64,000 nucleotides of DNA from Aurantiacibacter gangjinensis. GTDB lineage: Bacteria > Pseudomonadota > Alphaproteobacteria > Sphingomonadales > Sphingomonadaceae. Of this stretch, positions 8,074 through 17,041 are shown piece by piece. Under the pieces are notes generated by a model. That model saw nothing but the letters and a program-made list of their open reading frames with translations, was not told the DNA's origin and did not search any database. Both the position numbers and the translations under genes were made by a program. Numbering within the stretch: position 1 is the stretch's first letter; each line of letters starts with the position of its first letter. The stretch lies in contig NZ_CP018097.1 of assembly GCF_001886695.1 (NCBI RefSeq), forward strand, positions 1,755,001 to 1,819,000, written 5' to 3'.

Positions 8074-9323
8074 GCTGCGGCTGCTCGGGCGCGCCTGCGG
8101 TCGAGTAATAGCATTCCGAGGCACAGCAGCAGCGCTGCGCCCAGCGCTATCCCGATGATGCGCAGCCAGTGCCAGAGCATCGGCGATGGCGGGGCCTCCG
8201 CCACAGTCACGATCCGCGCGCTTTCGGACGGCTCTGCAACATCGAGCTGCGCCAGTCGCGCTTCCAGCAGTTCCTGCAATTGCCGCGTTTCTGCATCGAT
8301 GCCGGACAAATTGCGCGTGCCGTCGTCAGGCGCAGACGCGACATCCAGCGCGGCAATCTCCGCCGACAATTCCAGCTCGCGCTGGCGCAGCTGGCTGGCA
8401 TTGAGCGCCCGCGTTCCCATGCTGCGCGAGGCTTCGCGGGCTAGGGCCTCGTCCAATTCGTCCAACTGCTCCCGAAGGCGTTGCGCTGCCGGGTAATCGG
8501 GGCGGAACTGTTCGGTCAGCCGATCATATCGCGCTTGCAGATCGGCGCGCTCCCGGCGCAAGCGTATAACCTCGGGATCGGCAGCATCGGGTTCTCCGCT
8601 CGCAATATCGGCCTCGATCTCGCGCAAGGCTTGCTGGATGGTCGAGAGCTCTTGCCGCAATGTAGCGCGCGCATTGTTGTTGAGATCGGTGAGCGCATCG
8701 GACGATGGCGCTTCGAGAAGCTCTCGCTCGTCAGGCGAAACCGCCGCTTCCACTTGCGGCTCTGCATTGGAGAGGCGCGCGAGCAGAGCCTCTGTTTCGG
8801 CTCGCCCGTTATCGGCGAAAGCCGCGAGCGCCTGTGCGTCCGCGACGACCAGTCCGCTGGCGATGGTATTGGCGATATCAGCGGCAAGTCCTGCATCGTC
8901 CGCCTCGTAAGTGATCCGCAGCATTGGTCCGACGCCATCGGTATCGAGCCGCGTGTTCCGGATGACAAGCGCCGCCGCCTGCGCTTTTCGCGCAATTTCG
9001 GACACTTCGCCATCGCGCAGCTGCGGTCGGCCCTGCGTGAAGCGACCGTTCCCGAGTAGCGACAGCTCGTCAACGACGCGCATCGCGACATCGCCGGATG
9101 TCGCCGCCAGCGCGCGTTCGGCGGGAGAGGGCAGCTCTGCGCCTTGCGCGCTTTCCGGTGTCAGGAACTCGACCTGTGCCGTGGCCGATATGTGTGGGCG
9201 CGTTGCGATAGCAACGATGATGCCTGCCGTGAGACCAATGGCGAGGACGACAAGCATGCGCCGACGCATGCCTCGACGCGCTATGCCACCCTCACCCGTT
9301 CCATATGCATCCCGCGAAATCAT
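8070..9323 (-). CDS. Wzz/PCP-like polysaccharide chain-length determinant
   Basis: 417 residues with a membrane helix near residues 20-42 (MRRRMLVVLAIGLTAGIIVAI) and a second near the C-terminus (WLRIIGIALGAALLLCLGMLLL). Between them is a long periplasmic, Glu/Arg/Ala-rich coiled-coil region (~residues 150-370). This two-helix plan with a coiled-coil lobe is that of polysaccharide co-polymerases (Wzz/GumC/EpsF type), which set glycan chain length. No Walker motif is seen, so it lacks a fused BY-kinase. It is convergent with the sugar transferase at 6784-8073 and divergent from the YdjM-like gene. Direct sequence motifs are weak, so the call rests mainly on architecture and neighbours. Confidence 0.72.
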   Translation of the reverse strand: MISRDAYGTGEGGIARRGMRRRMLVVLAIGLTAGIIVAIATRPHISATAQVEFLTPESAQGAELPSPAERALAATSGDVAMRVVDELSLLGNGRFTQGRPQLRDGEVSEIARKAQAAALVIRNTRLDTDGVGPMLRITYEADDAGLAADIANTIASGLVVADAQALAAFADNGRAETEALLARLSNAEPQVEAAVSPDERELLEAPSSDALTDLNNNARATLRQELSTIQQALREIEADIASGEPDAADPEVIRLRRERADLQARYDRLTEQFRPDYPAAQRLREQLDELDEALAREASRSMGTRALNASQLRQRELELSAEIAALDVASAPDDGTRNLSGIDAETRQLQELLEARLAQLDVAEPSESARIVTVAEAPPSPMLWHWLRIIGIALGAALLLCLGMLLLDRRRARAAAA

Positions 9324-9403
9324 GCGCCCTGCCTAGCGGGGCCGCAGCGACGGATAAAGTCTCCACTGGCGCTTGGCGTGCATCGCCTTATGCTGCGCCG
9401 CCG

Positions 9404-10327
9404 ATGGACAATCTTACCCACTCGCTCGTCGGCGCGCTCATCGGTCAGACGGGCCTTAAGAAAAGGACAGGGCTTGCCATGCCCGCGCTCATCATCGGCG
9501 CTAACCTGCCCGATGTGGATGCGGCGTGTTTCTTCTGGCTGGAGGGGCAGGAGCATCTGGGCTTCCGCCGCGGCATCACCCACGGCCCGCCTGCGCTGGT
9601 GCTGCTGCCGCTGATCCTCGCGGGGCTTTTATGGGGCTGGGACCGATGGCAGGCCAAGCGCGGCAAGCGGCCAGAGGACAGGGTACCGGTGCATTTTGGC
9701 TGGCTCTACGGGTTGTCGCTGCTGGGTTGCCTGACGCACCCGGCGCTTGATTGGCTGAACGTCTATGGCATCCGCCTGCTGGAGCCCTTCAGCAGCCAGT
9801 GGTTTTATGGCGACACCCTGTTCATAATCGATATCTGGCTGTGGGGCCTGATGGGCTTTGCCGTGTGGTGGTCGCTGCGGCAGGAGAAGCGGGGCGCTGA
9901 CTGGCAGCGCACCGGGCGGCAGGCGCTGGCGCTGGTGCTGGTCTATATCGGCGTTCAGGCGGGCGTGACGGGCGTGGCCGAGCGCAGCTATTCGCAGGAA
10001 TCGATCGAGCCGGACATCGCAATCGCCAGCCCACCGCCGCTATGGTCGCTCAATCGCGATATGATCTATTGGAGCGCGGAGGAAGGCGGCGCGATGGGCA
10101 TGCAGCGCATCGGAAACATGCCGCTCTCTGCTTGCGATCTCGATGCCGCGCGCCTTGCCGATAGCGAAGTCGACGCCTTCCTCTTCTGGAGCCGCACGCC
10201 GGTGCTGGACCGGACCGAGGAGGGCGCCTTCATCCTCGGCGACGCCCGTTTCTACGATCCGCTTTCTCGCGACAGGTTCAGCGTCGAGGTGCCGGCCGGG
10301 CTCTGTTCGGAACCGGCGAACCGGTAG
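9404..10327 (+). CDS. YdjM-like metal-dependent membrane hydrolase
   Basis: 307 residues from the ATG at 9404, beginning MDNLTHSLVGALIGQTGL. The reading frame opens further upstream, but MDNLTHSL is the conserved start of this family. Further features are GANLPDVDAACFFW, the RRGITHGPPALVLLPL segment and THPALDWLNVYGIRLLEPFS, giving His/Asp clusters within membrane helices as in the LexA-binding inner-membrane hydrolase family (PF04307). Several transmembrane spans occupy the first ~210 residues and a soluble C-terminal domain follows. The physiological role is not known for most members. It is immediately followed by a palindromic repeat. Confidence 0.75.
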   Translation: MDNLTHSLVGALIGQTGLKKRTGLAMPALIIGANLPDVDAACFFWLEGQEHLGFRRGITHGPPALVLLPLILAGLLWGWDRWQAKRGKRPEDRVPVHFGWLYGLSLLGCLTHPALDWLNVYGIRLLEPFSSQWFYGDTLFIIDIWLWGLMGFAVWWSLRQEKRGADWQRTGRQALALVLVYIGVQAGVTGVAERSYSQESIEPDIAIASPPPLWSLNRDMIYWSAEEGGAMGMQRIGNMPLSACDLDAARLADSEVDAFLFWSRTPVLDRTEEGAFILGDARFYDPLSRDRFSVEVPAGLCSEPANR

Positions 10328-10346
10328 CTACGTTGCGCAAGCATCT

Positions 10347-10472
10347 CCCCTCCTCTTCAGAGGAGGGGCTGGGGGTGGTGGCGAGCAGAGCGAGCGCATT
10401 TGGCACCACCCTGCTGCGACTAGGATCGCATTCGCTCACCAAGTCTCGCTATCCCTCCTCTGAAGAGGAGGG
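10347..10472. repeat. GC-rich inverted palindrome pair upstream of photolyase
   Basis: Hairpin CCCCTCCTCT-TC-AGAGGAGGGG lies at 10347-10368 and an inverted near-copy CCCTCCTC-TGAA-GAGGAGGG at 10453-10472, bracketing ~84 bases. The downstream unit runs directly into GAGGAGGG, which is the ribosome-binding site of the photolyase gene. A similar CCTCCCC/GGGGAGG element separates gap and pgk. It is probably a miniature mobile repeat, and no coding sequence lies inside. Confidence 0.65.
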
Positions 10473-10484
10473 AAGAGGAGGGTA

Positions 10485-11885
10485 ATGCCCAAACCACAAA
10501 TCGTCTGGCTCCGCCGCGACCTCCGGATGAAGGACCAGCCCGCGCTGCACGCTGCGGCGCAGGAAGGGCCGGTTATCCCGGTCTACATCCTCGATGAAGA
10601 GCGGCCCGGCGATCGCAAGATCGGCGGCGCGCATCGCTGGTGGCTGCATCATTCGTTGGAAAGTCTCGGCAAGAGCTTTGGCAAGCGGCGCGCGCAGATC
10701 GTGCTGCGGCGCGGCGAAAGCGTGCAGATCCTGCAAAAGCTGGTTAAGGAAACAGGCGCGGCGGCCATCCATGCCAACCACCATTACGAGCCGTGGCACA
10801 AAGAGGCCGAGGAAGACCTGCACGATGCGCTGAAGGATACCGATTGCGAGCTGGTTCTGCATCACGGCAATTACCTGATGCCGCCGGGCACCGCCACCAC
10901 AGGCAGCGGCGATCCGTACAAGATCTACACGCCGTTCAAGAAGGCAATGCGCGACTTGTTTCCGCCGCGAGAAGAACTGCCCGAGCCCGAAACCATATCG
11001 CAGCCTTCCAGCCTGCCCGATAGTGACGATCTCGACGAGTGGGAACTGTTGCCCACCAAGCCCGACTGGGCTGGCGGGATGCGCGATTTCTGGACGGTCG
11101 GGGAAGATGCCGCGCATGAGCGGCTGGACTGGTGGGCGGACGAGGTCGGCGATTATGACGAAGGCCGCAACCTGCCCAGCAAGGATATCACCTCGCAAAT
11201 GTCGCCGCACCTGCATTGGGGCGAGATTTCGCCGGTCACGATCTGGCACCGGCTGAAAGACAAGCGCAGCGACGGCTGGAAGACCTATGAGGAAGAGCTG
11301 ATCTGGCGCGATTACGCGCAAAACGTGATCTACCAGTTCCCGAAATATCCCGAAGAGAGCTACCGCGATTACGACGAGCGGACGCTGTGGCGAAATCCCA
11401 ATCGCAGCGACAATATCCAGTCGGACCTGGAGTGCTGGCAAAAGGGCCAGACCGGCTACCCCATCGTCGATGCCGGGATGCGCCAGCTGTGGCAGACCGG
11501 CTGGATGCACAACCGCGTGCGGATGATCACCGCCAGCTTCCTCGTCAAACACCTGCTGATCGACTGGCGCCATGGTGAACGCTGGTTCTGGGATACGCTG
11601 GTGGATGGCGATTATGCCAGCAATGGCACCAACTGGCAGTGGGTCAGCGGCACCGGCGTGGACAGCAATATTTTCAGCCGCATCATGGCCCCGCTCAGCC
11701 AGAGCGAGAAGTTCGATGCGGCGGGTTATATCCGCGAATATGTGCCTGAGCTAGCCGAGCTTTCCGACGAACAGATCCACGATCCGGATGATGACTGTCG
11801 CCCCGAGGATTATCCGGCTAAGATGATCGGGCACAAAGAAGCGCGCGAACGGGCGCTGGAGCGATATCGCAAGAGTAAGGATTAG
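10485..11885 (+). CDS. phrB: Deoxyribodipyrimidine photolyase
   Basis: 466 residues, preceded by a strong GAGGAGGG site. The N-terminal alpha/beta antenna domain begins IVWLRRDLRMKDQPALHAA. The C-terminal FAD-binding helical domain contains LHWGEISP, QTGYPIVDAGMRQLWQTGWMHNRVRM and DWRHGERWFWDTLVDGDYASN followed by NWQWVSGTGVD. The enzyme repairs UV-induced cyclobutane pyrimidine dimers using blue light and FADH-, with an antenna cofactor in the N-domain. Length is typical (~470). The gene ends 54 bases before a cyclopropane-fatty-acid synthase gene, a common neighbour in aerobic, light-exposed alphaproteobacteria; coexpression is inferred. Confidence 0.93.
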   Translation: MPKPQIVWLRRDLRMKDQPALHAAAQEGPVIPVYILDEERPGDRKIGGAHRWWLHHSLESLGKSFGKRRAQIVLRRGESVQILQKLVKETGAAAIHANHHYEPWHKEAEEDLHDALKDTDCELVLHHGNYLMPPGTATTGSGDPYKIYTPFKKAMRDLFPPREELPEPETISQPSSLPDSDDLDEWELLPTKPDWAGGMRDFWTVGEDAAHERLDWWADEVGDYDEGRNLPSKDITSQMSPHLHWGEISPVTIWHRLKDKRSDGWKTYEEELIWRDYAQNVIYQFPKYPEESYRDYDERTLWRNPNRSDNIQSDLECWQKGQTGYPIVDAGMRQLWQTGWMHNRVRMITASFLVKHLLIDWRHGERWFWDTLVDGDYASNGTNWQWVSGTGVDSNIFSRIMAPLSQSEKFDAAGYIREYVPELAELSDEQIHDPDDDCRPEDYPAKMIGHKEARERALERYRKSKD

Positions 11886-11939
11886 CGCAGGCCGTTCATC
11901 CGCTTGCCCCAGCCGCGCGGCCTCGCCATAGAGGCCGCC

Positions 11940-13175
11940 ATGCATGGGCGAGCGCGAGCGGAGGAATTGCTGGATGGGGGGCGTCGTTTCGCGGCGAAGC
12001 CCGGCCTGCTGGCACGCCTCTTCGCTCCGGCTGCACAGCCTATTCTCGATCGGATTCACCACGGCCTGAGGCGCGGCGCGATCAACGGCATCCTTCCCGA
12101 TGGAACACCGGTGAGGCTGGGCGGCCATGCGCCGGGTTTCGAGTGCGTGGTGCACCTGCACAGCTACAGGGCGCTCGCTCGCGTGGCGACGGGTGGCTCG
12201 ATCGGCTGGTATCAGGCGTGGGAAGCGGGCGAATGGTCCAGCCCCGATCCGGTGCCGCTATTCGCTCTCTTCGTAGAGAACGCCCGCGCGCTGGGCGATA
12301 CGGCACGCGCCAAGGGGCCGTGGCGCTGGGTCGCCCGCGCCATGCACTGGGCCAAGCGCAATACCAAGCGGCAGGCGGAAAAGAATATCCATGCGCATTA
12401 CAATCTCGGCAACGATTTCTACGCGGCCTGGCTCGATCCGACGATGACCTATTCGAGCGGCTACCGGCTGGAGGCCGATGGCGCGCTTCAAGCCTCGCAG
12501 CACCGCAAGTGGCAGCGCCTTTCGGATCGGCTGGGAAGCCCCGAGACCTTGCTGGAAATCGGCTGCGGCTGGGGCTCGCTCGCCGCGCATTTCGCTTCGC
12601 AAGGCGCACAGGCGACCGCCATCAGCCTTTCCGATGAACAACTGGACTGGGCGCGCGCACACTATCCTGCCGTCGATTTTCGCAAATGCGATTATCGCGA
12701 CATGCATGGGCAATTCGATGCCATAGTCAGTGTGGAGATGGTCGAAGCGCTCGGCCGCGAATACTGGCCCGATTTCATGGATTGCGTTGCGCGCAATCTG
12801 GAACCGGGCGGCAGGGCGGCGATCCAGTATATCGCCATGGCCGACGAATTGTTCGACGCCTACGCGGCCAGTGCCGATTTCATCCAGGCCTATGTCTTTC
12901 CCGGAGGCATGCTGATCCGCGCCAGCGAGTTTCGCGCTCTGGCAGAGCAGCGCGGGCTTCGCTGGGAGGATCAGGAGAATTTCGGCCTCGATTATGCCGA
13001 GACGCTGCGATTATGGCGCGAACAATTCGACAGCGCGGTGACGGAAAAGCGCCTGCCCGAAGGGTTCGACAAGCGCTTCATCGCGCTGTGGCGCTATTAC
13101 CTGCAATATTGCGAAGGCGGCTTTCGCGGCGGTGGTATCACTGTTAGCCAAGTCACGCTGATCAAAGGAGAATGA
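11940..13175 (+). CDS. cfa: Cyclopropane-fatty-acyl-phospholipid synthase
   Basis: 411 residues from the ATG at 11940, which follows GAGG; an in-frame TTG at 11904 is less likely. The SAM-binding motif LLEIGCGWGSLAAHFA and the family signature AEKNIHAHYNLGNDFYAAWLDPTMTYSSG (reported here in outline) are present, as are SVEMVEALG and YVFPGGML. The enzyme transfers a methylene group from SAM to the double bond of membrane unsaturated fatty acids, usually in stationary phase or stress. The stop is followed at once by a lipoprotein serine hydrolase whose start lies 2 bases downstream, so the two are probably cotranscribed. Confidence 0.9.
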   Translation: MHGRARAEELLDGGRRFAAKPGLLARLFAPAAQPILDRIHHGLRRGAINGILPDGTPVRLGGHAPGFECVVHLHSYRALARVATGGSIGWYQAWEAGEWSSPDPVPLFALFVENARALGDTARAKGPWRWVARAMHWAKRNTKRQAEKNIHAHYNLGNDFYAAWLDPTMTYSSGYRLEADGALQASQHRKWQRLSDRLGSPETLLEIGCGWGSLAAHFASQGAQATAISLSDEQLDWARAHYPAVDFRKCDYRDMHGQFDAIVSVEMVEALGREYWPDFMDCVARNLEPGGRAAIQYIAMADELFDAYAASADFIQAYVFPGGMLIRASEFRALAEQRGLRWEDQENFGLDYAETLRLWREQFDSAVTEKRLPEGFDKRFIALWRYYLQYCEGGFRGGGITVSQVTLIKGE

Positions 13176-13177
13176 CG

Positions 13178-14428
13178 ATGCGCAACTGGAAAACTCTTTG
13201 CACGGCCTCCTTTGTCACGGTCGCCCTGTCGGCCTGCGCCACGAGCGCGCCGGTGGAGGATGTCGCCGTATCCGAGCCTGCGGCACAGGTCGTTGCAGAG
13301 CCGGCGCCACAGCGCTCCGGCGAGATTGCGATGCCGACCGACCGCAATGTGCTCTTCTGGCCGCAAGAGGTGCGCGCCATGGTGTTTCGCGGGATGGACC
13401 GCATGCCGGACCTTGCCGCCTCGCGCGTGATCGAAGCTGGCGATACGGTTCGTCCGCTGCCTGCCGGCGAACTGCTCGATCTGGGAGACTACGATCTCGA
13501 CGGCTTCATGCAGGCACAGTCGAGCGCCGCGATCGTCATCGTACATGATGGCGAAGTCGTGCTGGAACGCTACGGCCTCGGCTTCGGGCCGGAGCAGCGC
13601 TGGACCAGCTTCTCGGTCGCGAAGAGCCTCGTCTCCACACTGGTCGGAGCGGCGCTGGAGGACGGCTCGATCGAGAGCCTCGATGATCCGGTCACGCGCT
13701 ACATCGCCGACCTGCAAGGCAGCGCCTATGACGATGTGACCGTCCGCCAGCTCCTCACCATGAGCAGCGGCGTGCGCTGGAGCGAGAATTACAGCGATCC
13801 GAATTCCGACGTGGCACGCTTCAACAATCACCAACCGACCGACGGGCTGGATGCCACCGTCAGCTATATGCGCGCGCTTCCGCGGGCGAATCCGGCAGGC
13901 GAGAACTGGCGCTACAGCACGGGCGAAACGAATCTTGTCGGCGTGCTGGTGAGCGAGGCCACGGGTCGCCCGCTGGCCGATTACCTCTCCGAGAAAATCT
14001 GGACGCCGTTCGGTATGCAGCAGGACGCGACCTGGCTGCTGAGCGCGACCGGCAGCGAAATCGGCGGTTGCTGCATACAGGCGAGCACGCGGGACATGGC
14101 CCGCTTTGGCCTCTTTACCCTGACGGGCGGCGTGATCGACGGTGAGCGCGTTGTGCCCGAAGGCTGGTTCAATGAGGCGACCGATGCGGCTTTCCAGCTG
14201 GATGGTGACCGCGCGGGCTATGGCTACCAGTGGTGGACCTACGGTGAGGACAGCTACGCGGCCGATGGCATCTTCGGCCAGGGGATTTTCATCGACCCCG
14301 CGCGCAATCTGGTGATTGCCAGCAATTCCAACTGGGCCAGCGCGGGCGGCAATGATGGCGAGCGCCGGGCGCGCTTCGGCTTCTACCGCGCCGTACAAGC
14401 CGCCGTGGACGCGCGATCCGGCGATTGA
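13178..14428 (+). CDS. Serine hydrolase of the beta-lactamase class C/PBP4-like superfamily, lipoprotein
   Basis: 416 residues. The ATG at 13178 is chosen over the ATG at 13172 because AGGAG (13166-13170) is 7 bases away and the signal peptide ends in a lipobox, LSAC (Cys20). The catalytic Ser146-x-x-Lys149 tetrad motif is seen in TSFSVAKSLVSTLVG. A YST triad-like motif (WRYSTGETNLVG) and a C-terminal GYGYQWW segment follow, as in esterase/transpeptidase-type members (EstB, Pab87). It is probably anchored to the outer membrane. The substrate is unknown. Nothing indicates true beta-lactamase activity, since members of this family are more often esterases or peptidases. Confidence 0.82.
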   Translation: MRNWKTLCTASFVTVALSACATSAPVEDVAVSEPAAQVVAEPAPQRSGEIAMPTDRNVLFWPQEVRAMVFRGMDRMPDLAASRVIEAGDTVRPLPAGELLDLGDYDLDGFMQAQSSAAIVIVHDGEVVLERYGLGFGPEQRWTSFSVAKSLVSTLVGAALEDGSIESLDDPVTRYIADLQGSAYDDVTVRQLLTMSSGVRWSENYSDPNSDVARFNNHQPTDGLDATVSYMRALPRANPAGENWRYSTGETNLVGVLVSEATGRPLADYLSEKIWTPFGMQQDATWLLSATGSEIGGCCIQASTRDMARFGLFTLTGGVIDGERVVPEGWFNEATDAAFQLDGDRAGYGYQWWTYGEDSYAADGIFGQGIFIDPARNLVIASNSNWASAGGNDGERRARFGFYRAVQAAVDARSGD

Positions 14429-14492
14429 CGCCGCACGCCAAGGTGAACGCTCCGGCAACGATATTTTTACAGCATAAGCGTAATGCGGGCGC

Positions 14493-15656
14493 GTGGTTGA
14501 ACTGTCTCCAGACCCTATCGTCAGCGCCCATCCGGTGACGCCCGTCCTGCTCGTCATCGGCACGCGTCCGGAGGCGATCAAGATGCTGCCCGTGGTGCGC
14601 GCGCTGCGCGGTGTGCCGGAGGTGGACCTGAAGGTCGTATCGACCGGCCAGCACCGCGAAATGCTGGAGCAGGTCTTCGCCGCTTTCGAGGAAAGCGTGG
14701 ACATCGATCTCGACCTGATGACGTCGGGCCAGACGCTTTCGGACATCACCGCCCGCGTAATGCGCGAAATGGAAGCGCTGATCACTGAGTACCAGCCTGG
14801 CCTCGTGCTGGTGCATGGCGACACGACCAGCGCCATGGCGGCGGGGCTGGCGGCGTTCTACGCCAAGGTGCCGGTCGGCCATGTGGAAGCCGGGCTTCGC
14901 AGCCATGACATCATGCGCCCTTGGCCGGAGGAATATAACCGCATCAGCATCGATGCCGTCGCCGAACTGCTATGGGCACCGACCGAAGGCGCAGCGCAGA
15001 ATCTGCGCAATGAGCGCGATGCGGAGCGCCACATTGAAGTCACCGGCAATACCGGCATCGATGCGCTGCTGCATGTCGCGCGCGGCCTTTCGGGCGAGGA
15101 GCTGGCTTCGCTGCCCGTCACACTCGATCCTGCGAAGAAGCTAGTGCTGGTCACCGGCCACCGCCGCGAGAGTTTCGGCGACGGGTTTGCCCGCATTTGC
15201 GATGCGCTGGGCGCCATCGCAGCGCGCGGCGATGCGCAGATCGTATACCCCGTCCACCTCAATCCGCAGGTGAAGGATGTCGTTGAAGCGCGCCTTGGCG
15301 ATGCTGCCGATATCCATCTTATCCCGCCCGTCGATTACGTGCAGATGGTCGCGCTGATGAAAGCCTCGCACCTCGTGCTCACCGATAGCGGCGGCATTCA
15401 GGAAGAAGCGCCTGCGCTGGGCAAGCCGGTGCTGGTTATGCGCGATGTGACCGAGCGACCCGAAGCGGTGGAGACCGGTGTCGCCAGCCTCGTCGGCACC
15501 AATGTCGATACGATCGTCGACGCTGTCGGCAAATTGCTGGGCGATGCCGACTATTACGCCAGCCGCGCCCGCGCGGTGTTTCCTTATGGCGACGGCACGG
15601 CGGCCGAGAAGATCGCCGCAAGCGTCGCCGCATTCGTGAAAGCGAGCGCGCGATGA
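14493..15656 (+). CDS. wecB: UDP-N-acetylglucosamine 2-epimerase (non-hydrolysing)
   Basis: 387 residues from a GTG at 14493; no good ATG is available before the conserved VLLVIGTRPEAIKMLPVV. Family signatures include STGQHREML, VHGDTTSAMA, HVEAGLRSHDIMRPWPEE, VTGHRRESFG and LTDSGGIQEEAPALGKPVLVMRDVTERPE (cited in outline). The enzyme interconverts UDP-GlcNAc and UDP-ManNAc. The downstream gene overlaps by 4 bases (ATGA) and encodes the matching UDP-ManNAc dehydrogenase, so together they make UDP-ManNAcA for a surface glycan. The intergenic stretch upstream is only 64 bases long and contains an AT-rich ATATTTTTACAG. Confidence 0.92.
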   Translation: MVELSPDPIVSAHPVTPVLLVIGTRPEAIKMLPVVRALRGVPEVDLKVVSTGQHREMLEQVFAAFEESVDIDLDLMTSGQTLSDITARVMREMEALITEYQPGLVLVHGDTTSAMAAGLAAFYAKVPVGHVEAGLRSHDIMRPWPEEYNRISIDAVAELLWAPTEGAAQNLRNERDAERHIEVTGNTGIDALLHVARGLSGEELASLPVTLDPAKKLVLVTGHRRESFGDGFARICDALGAIAARGDAQIVYPVHLNPQVKDVVEARLGDAADIHLIPPVDYVQMVALMKASHLVLTDSGGIQEEAPALGKPVLVMRDVTERPEAVETGVASLVGTNVDTIVDAVGKLLGDADYYASRARAVFPYGDGTAAEKIAASVAAFVKASAR

Positions 15657-16921
15657 AAGTTTGCACTGTCGGCCTCGGCTATATCGGCCTGCCCACCGCC
15701 GCCATGCTGGCGAGCCGGGGGCACGAGGTCATCGGCCTCGATGTGAACCAAGCCGTTGTCGATGCCGTCAATAAGGGCCAGGCCCATTTCCAGGAGCCGG
15801 ACTTGCAAATGCTGCTGTCCGCCAGCGTCGATACGGGCCGTCTGCGCGCCACCACCACGCCCGAACCTGCCGAATTCTTTCTGATCGCCGTGCCCACGCC
15901 GATGGTGGATGAAGGGCCGGACATGTCCTTCGTCGAGGCCGCCGCGCGCACCATCGCGCCTGTGCTGGAGAAGGGCAATGTCGTCATTCTGGAGAGCACT
16001 TCGCCGGTCGGCAGCACGGAGCGGCTCGCGCAAATTTTCGCTGAGGAACGACCCGATCTCACCTTCCCTCGCTATCGCGACGAGGACCGGCCAGCCGATG
16101 TGGCACTCTGCCATTGCCCGGAGCGCATTCTGCCCGGGCAGATGCTTCGAGAACTGGTCAGCAATGATCGCATTATCGGCGGGCTGACGCTCGACTGCGC
16201 CAACAAGGCAGCCGCGCTCTACCAGACCTTCGTGATGGGCACTTGCTACGTCACCGACAGCCGCGTGGCCGAACTCTGCAAGCTTTCCGAAAACGCCTAT
16301 CGCGACGTCAACATCGCCTTCGCCAACGAGCTTTCCATCATTTGCGACAAGCTCGGCACCGATATCTGGCAGGTGCGCGAATTGGCGAACCAGCATCCGC
16401 GCGTGAATATCCTGATGCCGGGCGCAGGCGTGGGCGGGCACTGTATCGCGGTGGATCCGTGGTTCATCGTCTCCAGCGCGCCGGAGGAGGCTCGGCTCAT
16501 CCGCACCGCGCGGGTGGTGAATGATGACAAGCCGCACCGTGTCGTTGCGCGAATCCGCGCTCTGGCGGACCGGTTCAAGGTGCCGACCATCGGCTGCTAC
16601 GGCATTACCTACAAACCCGATGTGGACGATGTGCGTGAAAGCCCCGCGCTTGAAATCGTTGAAGAGGTCGCGCGGATCGAGGGCGCGCAGGTGCTGGTTG
16701 TGGAGCCGAACCTGTCCGAACTGCCGACGTCGCTGGCGACGCATGACAATGTTCGCCTCGTGTCGTCAGACGAAGCGCGCGAGGCCGCCGATATCGTCAC
16801 CTTCCTCGTCGGCCACCGCCAGTTCAGGCGGCTGGAAGGCGACAGCTACCTGTCCAAGGCGGTGGTGGATACGACAGGCATGTTTTCCACCCGCAAGGCG
16901 AAGGCGGTCGAGCGGAATTAG
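15653..16921 (+). CDS. wecC: UDP-N-acetyl-D-mannosamine dehydrogenase
   Basis: 422 residues. The Rossmann start is CTVGLGYIGLPTAAMLASRG. The catalytic Cys motif GAGVGGHCIAVDPWF, the ESTSPVGSTE segment and the C-terminal domain GCYGITYKPDVDDVRESPA are all present. This is the WecC branch of the UDP-Glc/ManNAc dehydrogenase family, which makes a two-step NAD-dependent oxidation of UDP-ManNAc to UDP-ManNAcA. It overlaps wecB by 4 bases and a hairpin follows the stop, giving a two-gene operon. The product would feed exopolysaccharide or capsule assembly along with the sugar transferases in this window. Confidence 0.92.
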   Translation: MKVCTVGLGYIGLPTAAMLASRGHEVIGLDVNQAVVDAVNKGQAHFQEPDLQMLLSASVDTGRLRATTTPEPAEFFLIAVPTPMVDEGPDMSFVEAAARTIAPVLEKGNVVILESTSPVGSTERLAQIFAEERPDLTFPRYRDEDRPADVALCHCPERILPGQMLRELVSNDRIIGGLTLDCANKAAALYQTFVMGTCYVTDSRVAELCKLSENAYRDVNIAFANELSIICDKLGTDIWQVRELANQHPRVNILMPGAGVGGHCIAVDPWFIVSSAPEEARLIRTARVVNDDKPHRVVARIRALADRFKVPTIGCYGITYKPDVDDVRESPALEIVEEVARIEGAQVLVVEPNLSELPTSLATHDNVRLVSSDEAREAADIVTFLVGHRQFRRLEGDSYLSKAVVDTTGMFSTRKAKAVERN

Positions 16922-16936
16922 TGCGAAAGGAAGATT

Positions 16937-16963
16937 GACGCCTGACATTTCTCGACAGGCGTC
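16937..16963 (+). terminator. Hairpin after wecC
   Basis: GACGCCTG (16937-16944) and CAGGCGTC (16956-16963) form a perfect 8-bp stem with an 11-base loop, 16 bases after the wecC stop. Only TCTTCG follows, so it is a weak intrinsic terminator at best. Confidence 0.5.
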
Positions 16964-17041
16964 TTCGCCACTGTCCTTCGCTTCTTGCGCGTAGATGCGT
17001 CTGCCGCCATTCTCCCGCGCGAAACAGTCCGGGGGACATCC

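Noticed and set aside
13178-14428. Reading the lipoprotein serine hydrolase as an antibiotic-resistance beta-lactamase
   Set aside because: Only the superfamily Ser-x-x-Lys and YST motifs are seen; such proteins are usually esterases or peptidases. No evidence for resistance.
14429-14492. Ribosome-binding site and ATG for wecB
   Set aside because: The ATG near 14482 ends after five codons; a GTG start at 14493 is the only workable choice, so the start is less certain.
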